Under the pieces are notes generated by a model that saw only the letters and a program-made list of their open reading frames with translations, did no database searches and was not told where the DNA came from. Shown one piece after another: positions 12,286-24,300 of a stretch of DNA of 64,000 nucleotides. The first letter of the stretch is position 1; every line of letters begins with the position of its first letter. This stretch comes from Chrysemys picta bellii. Taxonomy: Eukaryota; Chordata; Testudines; Emydidae. Both the position numbers and the translations under genes were made by a program. Location of the stretch: positions 62,397,587-62,461,586 of the forward strand of contig NC_088797.1 in assembly GCF_011386835.1 (NCBI RefSeq), in the 5' to 3' direction.

Positions 12286-12301
12286 TTACATCTTGAACCT
12301 C
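12286..12301 (-). CDS. CXCL12: CXCL12 terminal coding exon, beta isoform (RFKM)
   Basis: After acceptor CATCAACAG (AG at 12303-12302) the sequence G AGG TTC AAG ATG TAA restores the final Lys codon and adds Arg-Phe-Lys-Met before TAA at 12288-12286. RFKM is the exact C-terminal extension of vertebrate SDF-1 beta. The phase fits the donor inside exon 3, about 7.6 kb upstream. The exon is too short to find by length; it is recognised from peptide, phase and acceptor together. Alternative: chance match, unlikely given all three agree. Confidence 0.88.
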
Positions 12302-15300
12302 CTGTTGATGAAGAACAAAGTGAAATACTATTAAGGTTTCTTTCAGTGGATAAGAGCTTAGTTATCAGGTCTAGTCACATAAGGGCTGCCACTACATTGT
12401 GTGTCAAGACAAAAGCAAAGGCAGTTTGGCTGCGTGGTGCCTGAGGGAGGAGCTCTTGAGACCCTGAAGCCTGAGCCCAGCATTGGTGGTTATTTTTGCA
12501 GGTAATGCTGATCATAGTTAGTAAAGTATCCAGCGCTAAGCAGGAAAAGGGCTACTTAGGAGGCTCATTCTGGACCTTGAAGCCTGAGCAAGGAACGCTG
12601 CTGCGCACAGAGATGCAGCAAAAACGAATGGGGGAAGTGGAGATAGTGCAGGGTTAAAACATGATCAGAACTGGCCCGGGGAGCAAAATGCAAGGCACTG
12701 GGACAGCTCTGCAAAGGGGGATGGTGCGGAGAGCAAGGAGCAAAGGCAGTACAGCCAAGTCACGTTGCTCTTGTGCTGCACGGACGTACATCACCATTCC
12801 CTCATCTCTGAGCCACTGGGCGGAATCTAGCTCTGAAAGGGGACAGGCCAAGCCCTGCTCTGTTCAGCTCCCCTTGGACGTCAGAGCAGATGGCAGGCAG
12901 GTGTCTGCCTTCCCCTGGAGTTAGCTGGGAGTGACCATTTGCTTGGGGTCATTTGCTCAAGGAGAGGTGGTCCATTACAGCCTGGTCCCTCAGATCCCAG
13001 GAGCTCACTGTGCTCTTTCTTTGGTGCATCTGAGGAGGATCAGCTTTGCAGATGACTGTGGGTTAATATCAGGCTATTAAAAAAGCTTCAGACCCAACCC
13101 TACCCCAGCCAGCTGTGCAGAAGCACATTCTGTCCCTTGCTGTTACCTATCTGAGCAGATCAGCCTTTGTGTGATGAGACCCAATGACAAGAGCTGCTCT
13201 CAGCTCGCCGCGATCAGTAGCCTCGGACACTCGTTTGAACCATGACAGTTACTAAAAGTTAAGCAATTTTCTTCTCTCAGAAAGACACAGAAGATCTTAA
13301 GTCCCATACCCTGCTCTCCCTAGCGCCGGAGATCTCAGGTCTGTGCATGCGGAGAGAGCAAAATATGGGAGCCAAGACCCACCATTCACAAGGGAGAGGA
13401 GAATGTTACCCATCTGCATCACGACATGTACAATCCTCTGCCAAAATGTAGCTAATCACTCGGTCTAATCTAATATTCCCAAGAAAACAGGTGGCTTTCC
13501 TTAATACCCAGAAACATGGCCAATGTAACAGTCTGCGCTGCACACCTACATTCTGGTTTTGTCATTTAAAACATCAATAACAAATCCACAGTTATTTATC
13601 TCTGTCACTTAGTTATCAGAAGGACAAAACTAAGCTCAAGACAGGGAGCCACAAGCAGCTGAATCCTTAGCCTGCCTCCGATTCTGGCTTGCTGCAGGGC
13701 TCGCTGTGCCTCGGTTTCCCCACCTGTGAAATGGGTGATAATACTTTCTCCATCTACCGACCTTACACACTTATCCTGGGAATGAAGCAGCTAATGTCCA
13801 TAGGGTGGCTCGGAAATACAAAGCACTAGTGAAGCACTATGTATTTTCCTCTGTCGGGTGTTTTAAGTGGGATGAAACACGCTATAGGACATTAAAAGGT
13901 TTTGCATTTTTTAAATAACAAAGCTGAAATATGGTATTTCACGTCTTTGTGTACAGTGTTAATTAGCAAGTCCAGACTGTGTGAGTGCCCATTGGAGGCT
14001 CACTGGTAGTGCTAATATTTCTCCAACAAAGGGCCTGTGTTTTTAGAATATGCCATTACATAAAGGTGGGTCTCTTTTTAACAGTGTGAAATCCCCACCC
14101 TCTCCTGCTGGCAAGTGCTATCATAAGCAGGTGCTAATACACAGCACGCACAGGCCTTTCTTAGCACCCACGGCAGAGTGGGGAATAGTCAGACAAATCT
14201 GCCTTGTGACTTTCAAGCTGGGTTCTTTAAGCAGTTTTTGAACTGAAGAAAACGCATTACTTTAATCAGTGTAAATGCAACAAGGCCATTTGAAGAGTGT
14301 GAAAATGAGTCCTCTTTGACCATAATTTCTGAGACCCTGACAATCTTTTACTGTATGTATCCTTGCAACCCTGCTGGCAGGCAGGGCAGTGCTATTATCC
14401 CCATTGGGCAGGGCACACAGACTCAGCGACTTGCACAAGATCACAGAAGAAGGCTGCGATGGAGCAGGAATAGAACCTGGGTCTCTCCCAAACTAACGCC
14501 CTACCCACTGGGCCATCCTTGCCCTTTGGGAACTGGCACCACACAGTCGAATTGGGCCATGTGTCTCTTGGTGCTGCTATTTATTTAATAAGGATCATGA
14601 AGTGGTCTAACTCCAAAGAAAAATAGAGAGAGACGGCCATAGAAATTGGCCAGATACAAAGGGACTGATTTGCATTGACACCAAGACCCCTTTACACCAC
14701 TCTGGCAAGGTAAAGTGGCCTTCAAGTGGGTATAAATTACAGTAACACCCACTTCCCGGCACTCACTGCCAAAGTGGGGTAAAGGAGCCTTAGTGTAAAC
14801 CAGAACCAGGCCCAAAGTGTCCCAGTGACAAGCCATTTCCACATGCTAAATAATCACCATCAGAATATTTCTACAGCATCTGGCATATAAGGATCTCAAA
14901 GCAATGTACAAGTACCAATTAATGGGGCTGACTACACTACACACCTCGTTCAGCAGTGTGATGGGTACGTGCAGCTGCATGCCGCATGAAAAGCAGACTG
15001 CGTCCACACCGCAGCGTGTAGCTGCATGTGTCTGTGAAAGGCTGGGGCAGGGGGGCAGTCAATGGGGAAAGGCTGAGCACTCAGCACCCCCGAGGATCAG
15101 GCCATCAGTGGCTTGCCCGTGATCACACTGAAAGGCGGCAGCAAAGGCCCAGCGTGTGACACAATCACTGGAAGGGCTTTATAGAAGATCAGGAGATATG
15201 GACCATGACTTATTATCCTTAGTTGTTATTTACAAAGGAGGAACAGCTGCCACTAATTGATTGACAAGTGCTAGAACTAAGATTGCAGCCGGCCACAGGA

Positions 15301-18300
15301 GAGTTTGAAGTTTCCTTATTTCCCCCAGAAGACTCAAGAGGAATCTTTTTCTATTTTACTTTCCTCTCTCTTCCAGACCCACCAGCTTTCTTGTTTGTAC
15401 CAGAGCGGCCAGCTGAGCTTAGAGAGCTCCAATATCTGAGGCTTAAGGAAGGGTTGGAGTCTAGGCTACACTAATGCTAGATGGATGGACAAGGTGCTTA
15501 CTCTGCCCTCTCTTTCTTCTTGGATCTGCTAACTCCTAAAGGGCCCCATTTTTCAAATCTTTACTTGAGTGAGGATGGATTACCAGGGTTGAGCTGTAAA
15601 TTATTACGGGAAGGGAATTACGGGTTATTAGCAGTTTCAAGAAAAATATAATTTGCGCTGTGCCGATCAAAATGTATGTGAGATTAATAATGTTGACTAG
15701 CATGGTTACACAGTAGTCTTTAAAGCCAGATAGAAGATCTGGGCTCCCAATTCCCAATGATGTTAATTAGGGCTGTTGATTAATTACAATTAACTCATGA
15801 GATTAACTCAAAAAATAATCACAATTAATCACAGTTTTAATTGTACTGTTAAACAATAGAATACCCATTGAAATTTATTAAATGTTTTGGATGTTTTTCT
15901 ACATTTTCATATATATAGTATTCTGGTTTGTAATTTAAATCAAAATGTATATTATTTTTATTACAAATATTTGCACTGTAAAAATTATAAACAAAAGAAA
16001 TAGTATTTTTCAATTCACCTGATACAAGTACAATAATGCAATCCCTTTGTCGTGAAAGTGCAACTTACAAATGTAGAATTTTTTTTGTTACATAACTGCA
16101 CTTAAAAACAAAACAATGTAAAACGTCAGAGCCTACAAGTCCACTCAGTCCTACTTCTTGTTCAGCCAATCTCTAAGACAAACAAGTTTGTTTACATTTA
16201 CAGGAGATAATGCTGCCCGCTTCGTGTCTACAATATCACCAGAAAGTGAGAACAGGCATTTGCATGGCACTTTTGCAGCTGGCATTGCAAGGTATTTACG
16301 TGCCAGATATGCTAAATATTCGTATGCCGCTTCCATGCTTCGGCCAACATTCCAAAGGACATGCTTCCATGCTGATGACACTTGTTAAAAAAATAATGTG
16401 TTAATTAAATTTGTGACTGAACACCTTGGGAGAGAATTGTATTCTCCTGCTCTGGATTTTAACCACATTCTGCCATATATTTCATGTTATAGCTGTCTTA
16501 GATGGTGACCCAGCACATGTTGTTCATTTTAAGAACACTTTCACTGCAGATTTGATAAAACGCATAGAAGATACCAATGTGAGATTTCTAAAGATAGCTA
16601 CAGCACTCGACCCAAGGTTTAAGAATCTGAAGTGCCTTCCAAAATCTGAGAGGGACGAGGTGTAGAGCATGCGTTCAGAAGTCTTAAAAGAGCAACACTC
16701 TGATGCAGAAACTACAGAACACGAACCACCAAAAAGAAAATAAAGTTTCTGTTGGTGGCATCTGACTCAGATAACGAAAATGAACATGCATCAGTCCACT
16801 CTGCTTTGGATTGTTATCGAGCAGAGCCCATCATCAGCATAGACACATGTCCCCTGGAATGGTGGCTGAAGCATGAAGGCACATATGAATCTTTAGCGCA
16901 TCTGGCACGTAAATATCTTGTGACGCCGGCTACAACAGTACCATGAAAACACCTGTTCTCACTTTTAGGTGATATTGTAGACAAGAAGCAAGCAGCATTA
17001 TCTCCTGCAAATTGTAACCAAACTTGTTTGTCTGAGCGACTGGCTGAACAAGAAGTAGGACTGAGTGGACTTGCAGGCGCTAAAATTTTATATTGTTTTA
17101 TTTTTGAATGCAGTTATTTTTGTACACAATTCTACATTTGTAAGTTCAACTTTCATGATAAAGAGATTGCACTAGAGTATTTGTATTAGGTGAATTGAAA
17201 AATATTATTTCTTTTGTTTTTTTACAGTGTAAATACCTGTAATCAAAAATAAATATAAAGTGAGCATTGTATACGTTGTATTCCGTGTTGTAATTGAAAT
17301 CAATATATTTGAAAATATAGAAAACATCCAAAAATATTTAAATAAATGGTATTCTATTATTGTTTAACAGTGCGATTAATCACGATTAATTTTTTTAATC
17401 GCTTGACAGCCCTAATGTTAATATATTCTACTGATGTCACATAATTGTGTATATTACGTGAAGGTGCAATGAATATAAAGCAGTAATAAAGGGTAAGCAG
17501 AATTAGTGAGAAAAATGCTTTTCTACTGAAAACCATCCTGGATATTTCACTATCAAATCAAACCCATTCATTTTTCAAATCAAGTATTAGACTACTGTAT
17601 TTGGAACACCTTCCGTCCCCCATAGCTGCAGGATCATAGCGCAGAAGAGACCTAAGCATTTAAGCACCGGCATAGAGTAAGCTTGACACATAAGTAAACC
17701 AAGTGAACTTTAAGCAATTTGCAAGAAACCCTTCTATAAAATGTATTAATTTTTTTCCAGAAAAATAAATTCCCACATACAGCTGGGGGGTTGTATCATG
17801 AAACAATTAGCCATTTTTATTGCTGGTGCAGAGAGGGTAATGTCACATTTGATACAATTTCAATACAAGTGAAAAAATATAATATATGGCTGATTGAAAT
17901 TGATACTCTACATTAACATTTATAGATCTATAATTATTTATTTTACAGGCTGTTAGTAGTTTGGAGGGATATCAGTTTTTGAACTACCAACGTTTGCATG
18001 GCTTCAGTTCAAATATATGACTTGTTTAATGAACTATAAATATATTCTGAAATACATGTAATTGAAAAAGTCAAAGCTGTGCACTAAAATATATCAAAAA
18101 CATGCCCCATGGAAATATTACAGAGCGAGACCAGATCATCTATGGATGATCTTGGAGCATGGAAATTTCATGGGTGCCAGCGTTTCTGATTGGAACATGA
18201 AGATCATGCCACAATTGTAAGCTTAGTGGACACAAACATGCTTTAACTGAACCGAATTCTCATCTGTTACCCTGGTGTAAATCTGGAGTAAATCTACTGA

Positions 18301-21300
18301 ATTCAATAGAGCAGCTTCAGGATTACAGTAGGGTAAGTAAGATCAGAATCAGACCTGAGACCAGAATTAGGCCCTTTGTTCTCAATGGAGCAGACCCAGG
18401 TCTCCACTGATGTGAGAGCAGAAGGTGACCCAGGGTCATTACTTTGCAGGTTCAGCAAGGTACTTAAGCTCTTGCTGTCTTTAAGGGGGCTACTCACGTG
18501 TTCCAAATTAGACAGATGCTTAAGTACCGTGCTGAACTTGGGCCTTAATGCAGCACAACGCTGCTTGACAGCAGGTGGAGCTACCTGTATGTGAAAGGCC
18601 ACATTCTGCTCTTAGCATCGCCTGTGCCGAACTCCAGTGCCACTCCAGTGCAGACAAGCTCTGTCCACATGGACTGAAGTTGGCCCAAGGACAACGGGAC
18701 GGCACGCCGGAGGCAAAGGAAGGCACAGAGCAGGGCAGGGCTGGAATCGCTAGTGATTTGCGTAGTGGTTTCCATGCGCCCCACTCTCTGTAGCCTCACC
18801 CCAGTCTCAAAGGGGTTTGACTGCCTTTGGGGGAGGGTGCCCCCATCCCTGGCTATTGCGAAGCCCCCATGCCAGGAAGAATTCTTATTCCTGGCTCCTG
18901 AAAGCGCTTCAGAAAAGCAGAGGATGGAGTCTCTGCAATGCACCAGCCTACCCCACCTCCTTTTCCCCTCTGATGCCCCTGACCCCTCCCTCCTTGAGGT
19001 GTCTCTTCCCCTCTGCAAATATCTGGATTCCAGCCCTGCCTCACACGGCGAAAAAAGCAGCAGCTGGGGTGGGATTCCGCATGGCTGAATGAGGTGCAGA
19101 AAGGGGTGAGGGGTTCTGCGTGCACAGGGGGCCTCGCTGCTCCAAAGGCCACTGCTGGCTGGTCCCTTGGCTGAGCCCTTCCCAAGCAGGGAGCTCCCTC
19201 CCCTCTTCCCTTGATTCATTTCCCATCTGAGGCAGGCTGCAAAGACCTGTTTGCACAGAAATGACTGACAGTCTCTGTTCTGTGCTCACTCACAACGGCA
19301 GCCAATTGACCTAGCTTCTAATGAGCCAGGCTGACTGGTGTGGGACCCTCAGCAGGAGAGCCACATTGCAATGCCATGAGGAAAAACAGGCCTGCTAATT
19401 CGCCAGGTGTGGCTGAATACCATCTGGCAGGAATGGAGAAGGTTTGTTAGCAATGGATGTTGCCTTGGCAAATTTTAATGGCAAAGGCATGATTTCTGCC
19501 TGCCAATCCCCACTAGCCGTCAGCTGCCGGTGCACACAGAACCCCAGCACAAAGAGGAGAAGGGGCTCCAGAGATACTTTACTAACAAAGGTTCTGAGAT
19601 ACTTGTGGATTGTGTGGGAGAGGGGAATAAAGGAAGCATTTTCCTTGGGAGAGCTGCTCTTTTAGAAAAGAGGGAAGCCCATTTTTGACTTGCTAGGATA
19701 CCTCTTGCCCCAAATACTGACAAATATCTTAATATAAAGTATAAAAAATACTGTAAGCCACTGTTTTAATATACACTGGGTAAACTCAGATCCCATCTTC
19801 ATAGCAATGCCTGATTTCACTGAGTACTTGGTCCATATGATTAAAGCCAGCCCTAAACGTCCTACCCTTTAAGCTCTCAGGGTGTGTTATCTGTAAGTCC
19901 ATATGTTTCTTGCCTTACTTGTTTAAAGCTTTCTCCAGATATTCCTGAATCCACTTTAACTTGGGATCAATGCATACTTGCTTACTGTTGTTCTTCAGCC
20001 TTGCGCTGTCAAAAGAAAGAGAAGAGTTGTGGTGTGAAGACAAGGGATAACATTGCACAAAAGGCCTCCTGGGCCAAAGTCTGCCCTCCATTCTACCTGT
20101 AGACTTCTAGTGAAGACAATGGAACTGCACAAGCTTACACCAGATGTCAAATTCTGCTCTCAGCTTCACAAGGGTGAGTCTGGGGTAACCCCACTAACTT
20201 CACGGGAAATGCTCTGGATTTACACCAGTTTTAAGGGCTAGCATAATTCAGCCCCTCATCTGAATCTCATTTGTTGGCAGCTGTTGGGTTGCATGGGCGT
20301 GAATGAGGAAATAAATTGATTCTCCGGATTTTATTATTAGCATCCATGTTGCTGCCATGTGGGAGCTGCATTTCATTTGGAAAGAACTGATGAGCATACG
20401 CAGTCTCTGCAACAGATTAATTAACAAACACCTCTGAACATTGCCCGATGCTCAGCCCGACTCTGAACTTTCACCCAATTTTAGAACAGAAACCAAACTG
20501 GACTTTTGAGAGGCTCCAAAACGTTCTTCTGTTCTTTTTTTTTTTTTTTTTTTTTTTTTGAATTCTCACATGAGTTTGAACTTCTGGCAGGGAAAGAACT
20601 GGAAATGCCAAGTTGCCAGAGAGGAACAGTCTCTCATGTGTTTTCCACTCGGCCCCGGAAGTGGAAGTTCCAGAAATCTCTTGAGAAAGCCTGTTCTCAT
20701 GAAATTTCCAGCCTGGATTTGCAGACTCAGGAGGTTTAGATTACAAACGTTACAGATAAAGATCCAGTCTTCTGGATGCTTATCTGAACTAAACTCCATC
20801 TCCCAGCCTCTGGAAATTCATCTGTCACTGGCTTCTGGGTTCAATGGGATGTGTCAGGTAGAAACAAGATATAGAGCACTTTATCCAGAACATGTAAAGC
20901 TCTGTAAAGCCAGGCGCTGATCCTTCAAAGTGCTGAGTACCTGTTCTGAGTGCTGAGGTCCCTCACCTCCAGCTGAGCACAATGGGAGTTGAGGGCACCT
21001 GGCATCTGCAGGAGTTGCTCAGCATCTTGCAGGATCAGGCCCATCAATGCCACACTAACAGCACTGGCAATATGTTGTCGAGGCATTACCACCTATTACT
21101 ATGCATTGATGTAGACAGGCCAAATTCTCCTCTTCATTAAGGACTCAATCCTGCCAGGTACTGAGCACTTTGGCCTTGATCCAACAAAGCACTTAAGCAC
21201 ACGCTTAACTTGAAGCACCCGAGTCTCACTGACTTGAGCCAGACTGCTTAGCTGCTTAAGTAAAGCACATGCTTAAGAGCTATCTTGGATTGAAGCCAAA

Positions 21301-24300
21301 GTGCTCCACACCTGCAAGACTGAGGCCTTAATGTCTAATAAAAAGTAAGCCAATGAAAGAAGCCGGGGGATCTAAAATGTTGCTAGTTCTGAAGCCGTGT
21401 GAATACTCATGTACTGGTCGTACTGCTGCGGACCCAATCCTGCAGTCCTTTCGCCAATAGGTTTCCATTGGGCCTGGTTCTGATCTCACTTATGCCAGTG
21501 TAAATCACTATACCAGTGTAAACCAAAATCAGTGAAGGTATAGCAGTGCAAAGTGTGAGCAGAGTCAGACTCATTGTCTTCACATGGGAACTGCAGAATT
21601 GGCCTTATACAGGAGAGTAACAAACTGAAAGCACAAACAACCACTCTCCATGCACAGAGTATTTAAAGATAAAGACCAGCTCCTATACAATTTGCTCAGG
21701 GAAAATTGCCCTTGACTTCAAAGGGAATTTGGCTTGGGGAAAAAAAACCACAGGATCACTTCATAAATCCATAATATGGGGTTCCAATTAGATGTTTCAG
21801 TCCTAAAAAATGATGGATTTCAAAGTAAACAGCTTTGATTACTTATTTAAAGTACTCACATCCACCATCCAGAACACATCATGCCACATAGCAATGGAAT
21901 TCAATGTTTGGATAAAATCTGCTAAAATGGGATTTTTAGAAGTTAGCATTTATTTTGTTTTTTAATTTCTGTTGGGTCCAAGGGGCAGAATTCCCCAACA
22001 TTCTGTGGCATTTGATTTTAGGATTCCATTTCGGGTACATCTCTTTTATGTCAAATTTTAAACAAGGGGGAGGGGGTTGGATCATCTGTTCTGTAGATCA
22101 TAAACATATTCAGACCATGTCAGTGGGAAAGAAAACAGGTTTTTTCCATTTCAATACATCATGGTCTTTGCCATCTCTAATTACTTCGCTCTCATGTTAA
22201 TCAAGAGAAAAATGCATATCACATCAAATCTCAAATTTCTGTCATTATGTTTAAACTACTTCAGATCATTCCAAATCCCCCCAAAGCCTTCCCAGTGGGT
22301 TTCTCTTGACTCTCACGATGTGTATTAGGCATTCCCAGAAGAACACAAATCCATGTACTTTAGCTGTTTAGATGCATGCCTCTCCGTTCCATCAAGTAGC
22401 AATCAGAGCTGGCGAAACACACAACACATCATGTTTATGCCATTTTCAGGAAGAGAAAATTATTTCTCAGTTTGGACTGAATTGTCCATTGTCCTCCACC
22501 AAAATGAAAGGCGGGGTACATGCAGGAAACTGTGTGGGTAGGATATTTTTTTTAATATATATATTTTTACTTGAAAATAAATCTGACTAAATATGTGGAT
22601 TTTTGAGAAATCACATGAAACCTCACAGGTTTTTGGCATGCAATAGTGGAGAGTTTTTTACAGCTCTGATGGTGCAATTTAAAAGGCCATGCAGAGATCT
22701 AGATCCACAGCAGAACTGTTGACAGTAGCAGGAACTGAGCACAGAGGATTGGACCTGATAATCAGGCCTCCCACAAGAGTTGAGGCTAGTCAGCACTAGG
22801 GCTGCTGGGGAAATGATTTTTTTCCCCATGAAAATTTTCAACAAAAACTATTTTTTTTATGTTTACATTTTTATAATCTAAATTTGTCTTTGTTCTTTTT
22901 TGGATTTTCGTTTTTTTGATGAAAACCCTCAAATTTCCATTGTGGTTTTTTTTTTTCTGAAAACCCCCCTCCCCACATCAATAAAAATGAATTCTTTTTT
23001 TCTGAAAACTGTTAAAAAGCCGTTTCCCGCTGAGGAAATGTGCTGACTGAAACTGTTCTACTTGCTCTGCTCCGTACCTTGCAGAAGGTGCTGGGCCCCA
23101 TGCAAATTCAAACCCAGGCTGGGGCAGTGCATGGAGACTGGCACCTTTTACAGAGGTTGGCGAAATCCTTCAGCTCCCTTCCTTGCCCAGCTTACCGTCT
23201 GAGGCCAAGGAAGGCCTTAAAAAGCACCCGGAGACTTACACAATCTGCAGCGAGCAATTCGGGGTGGTCAGGATTTTGAGGTGCTTGATATTGGCTTTAG
23301 CCACGTTGCTCTCGTAGAACCTGCAGGGGCATCGGTAGGTCAGGCTGACGGGTTTCTCTGTGGGATGCAGAAATAGAGAGGACACAATTTACTTGTTCCT
23401 TCTTGGCAGTGGTGCCAACCTGCAGCCCAGTGGCACCTACAGTTCCTCTCCTAGATAGGCATGAAGAAAACATATAGATGAAGCGAGCCATGGAACAGCT
23501 GTGGCCTTGGAGCAGTGTGTCAAAACCCTCTCCCGTTCCCATCCGGGCCTTCTAATCCTTCTGCTTGTGATTTTAGAAGACAAAGGAAGGGGTGAGAAAC
23601 TGGACCCTAAGAAATGGAGAAGAGATTAGAATAAGGAGCCACTCAATTGTCCTGAGTTGCTGCTGGTAATTAGATGAGATAAAGGATAGAAGAGTGAAGC
23701 ACTTGTCTGCTCTGTTATTCTTGCCAAATGATTTTGACCTGAGGCCAGATTAGAAGGTAGGCAGCAGAAAGCCAGGAATTCCAAGGAGTCCAAATCAAAA
23801 CAAGGGGCTCTGCCCAGGTGCAAGCTCCTGGCTGGGAACTGATCCCATCATCTGAGGCAGCGTATGCCAGGGCCTTTGGGAGCTTTCCCAGGGTCCTGCC
23901 ATACGGCCTGGCCTGTACTCACATTGCTGAGTGCCTGCTGGCAGAGGGCTGCTCCCAGACTAGGTACTCTGCAGCGGGAGACAGGGCATCAACAGTGTGG
24001 ATTCGGATCCTTCTGAACTTCCTGCACATGACACAATCACAGCCATTCAGGACACCCGGTCATGAGTCATTCCATGCTCTACATGGCCCAATTCCATACT
24101 GCTAAAATCAATGGGTAGTTTGCCATCTACTTCAATGGGAGCAGGACCATATCTAGGCCCTGAGCTTAAAATTCAGCAGCAGATTTGTATGCAGGACAGC
24201 CCAGCTCACTCTTGGGGCTGATCCTGACCTCTGTCCCCAGGCTGAGCTCCCACTGAGGTCTGGAGGGACTGCATTATCCAGCCCCCAGTGTGTACACAGC

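Larger units (their letters stand above)
15768..17414. mobile_element. Snap-back hAT transposon, 1,647 bp
   Basis: Ends TAGGGCTGT and ACAGCCCTA, flanked by perfect 8-bp duplications ATGTTAAT (15760-15767 and 17415-17422). The two arms are inverted copies of about 590-610 bp (15768-about 16380 and about 16829-17414), each containing the transposase C-terminus and 3' non-coding end. Only the right half also has more transposase sequence. It lies in CXCL12 intron 3. Confidence 0.9.
12302..19918 (-). other. CXCL12 intron 3 (beta); left part of alpha 3' UTR
   Basis: 7.6 kb from donor GTAAGG inside the alpha stop to acceptor CATCAACAG. It holds MIR copies, the snap-back hAT and a palindromic repeat. 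The alpha 3' UTR occupies an unknown part next to 19914. Nothing recognised in 12420-13680, 14910-15750 and 18600-19900. Confidence 0.8.
20006..23239 (-). other. CXCL12 intron 2
   Basis: 3.2 kb, GT-AG. Contains short palindromic repeats (20130-20260, 20918-21575), a poly-T run and an AT-rich stretch (22800-23030) of 'AAAATTTTCA' type that recurs at 36150-36510, 38570-38925, 42230-42770 and 50620-50960, probably an old uncharacterised repeat. Confidence 0.8.

Noticed and set aside
15480..15545. CXCL12 gamma exon (basic KKK-like coding on minus strand near the TCTTTCTTCTTGG stretch)
   Set aside because: The frame gives only a few Lys residues with an early stop and no acceptor in phase.
18581..19219. 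212-codon minus-strand open frame in CXCL12 intron 3
   Set aside because: Low-similarity composition, no motif, lies inside the probable alpha 3' UTR/intron.
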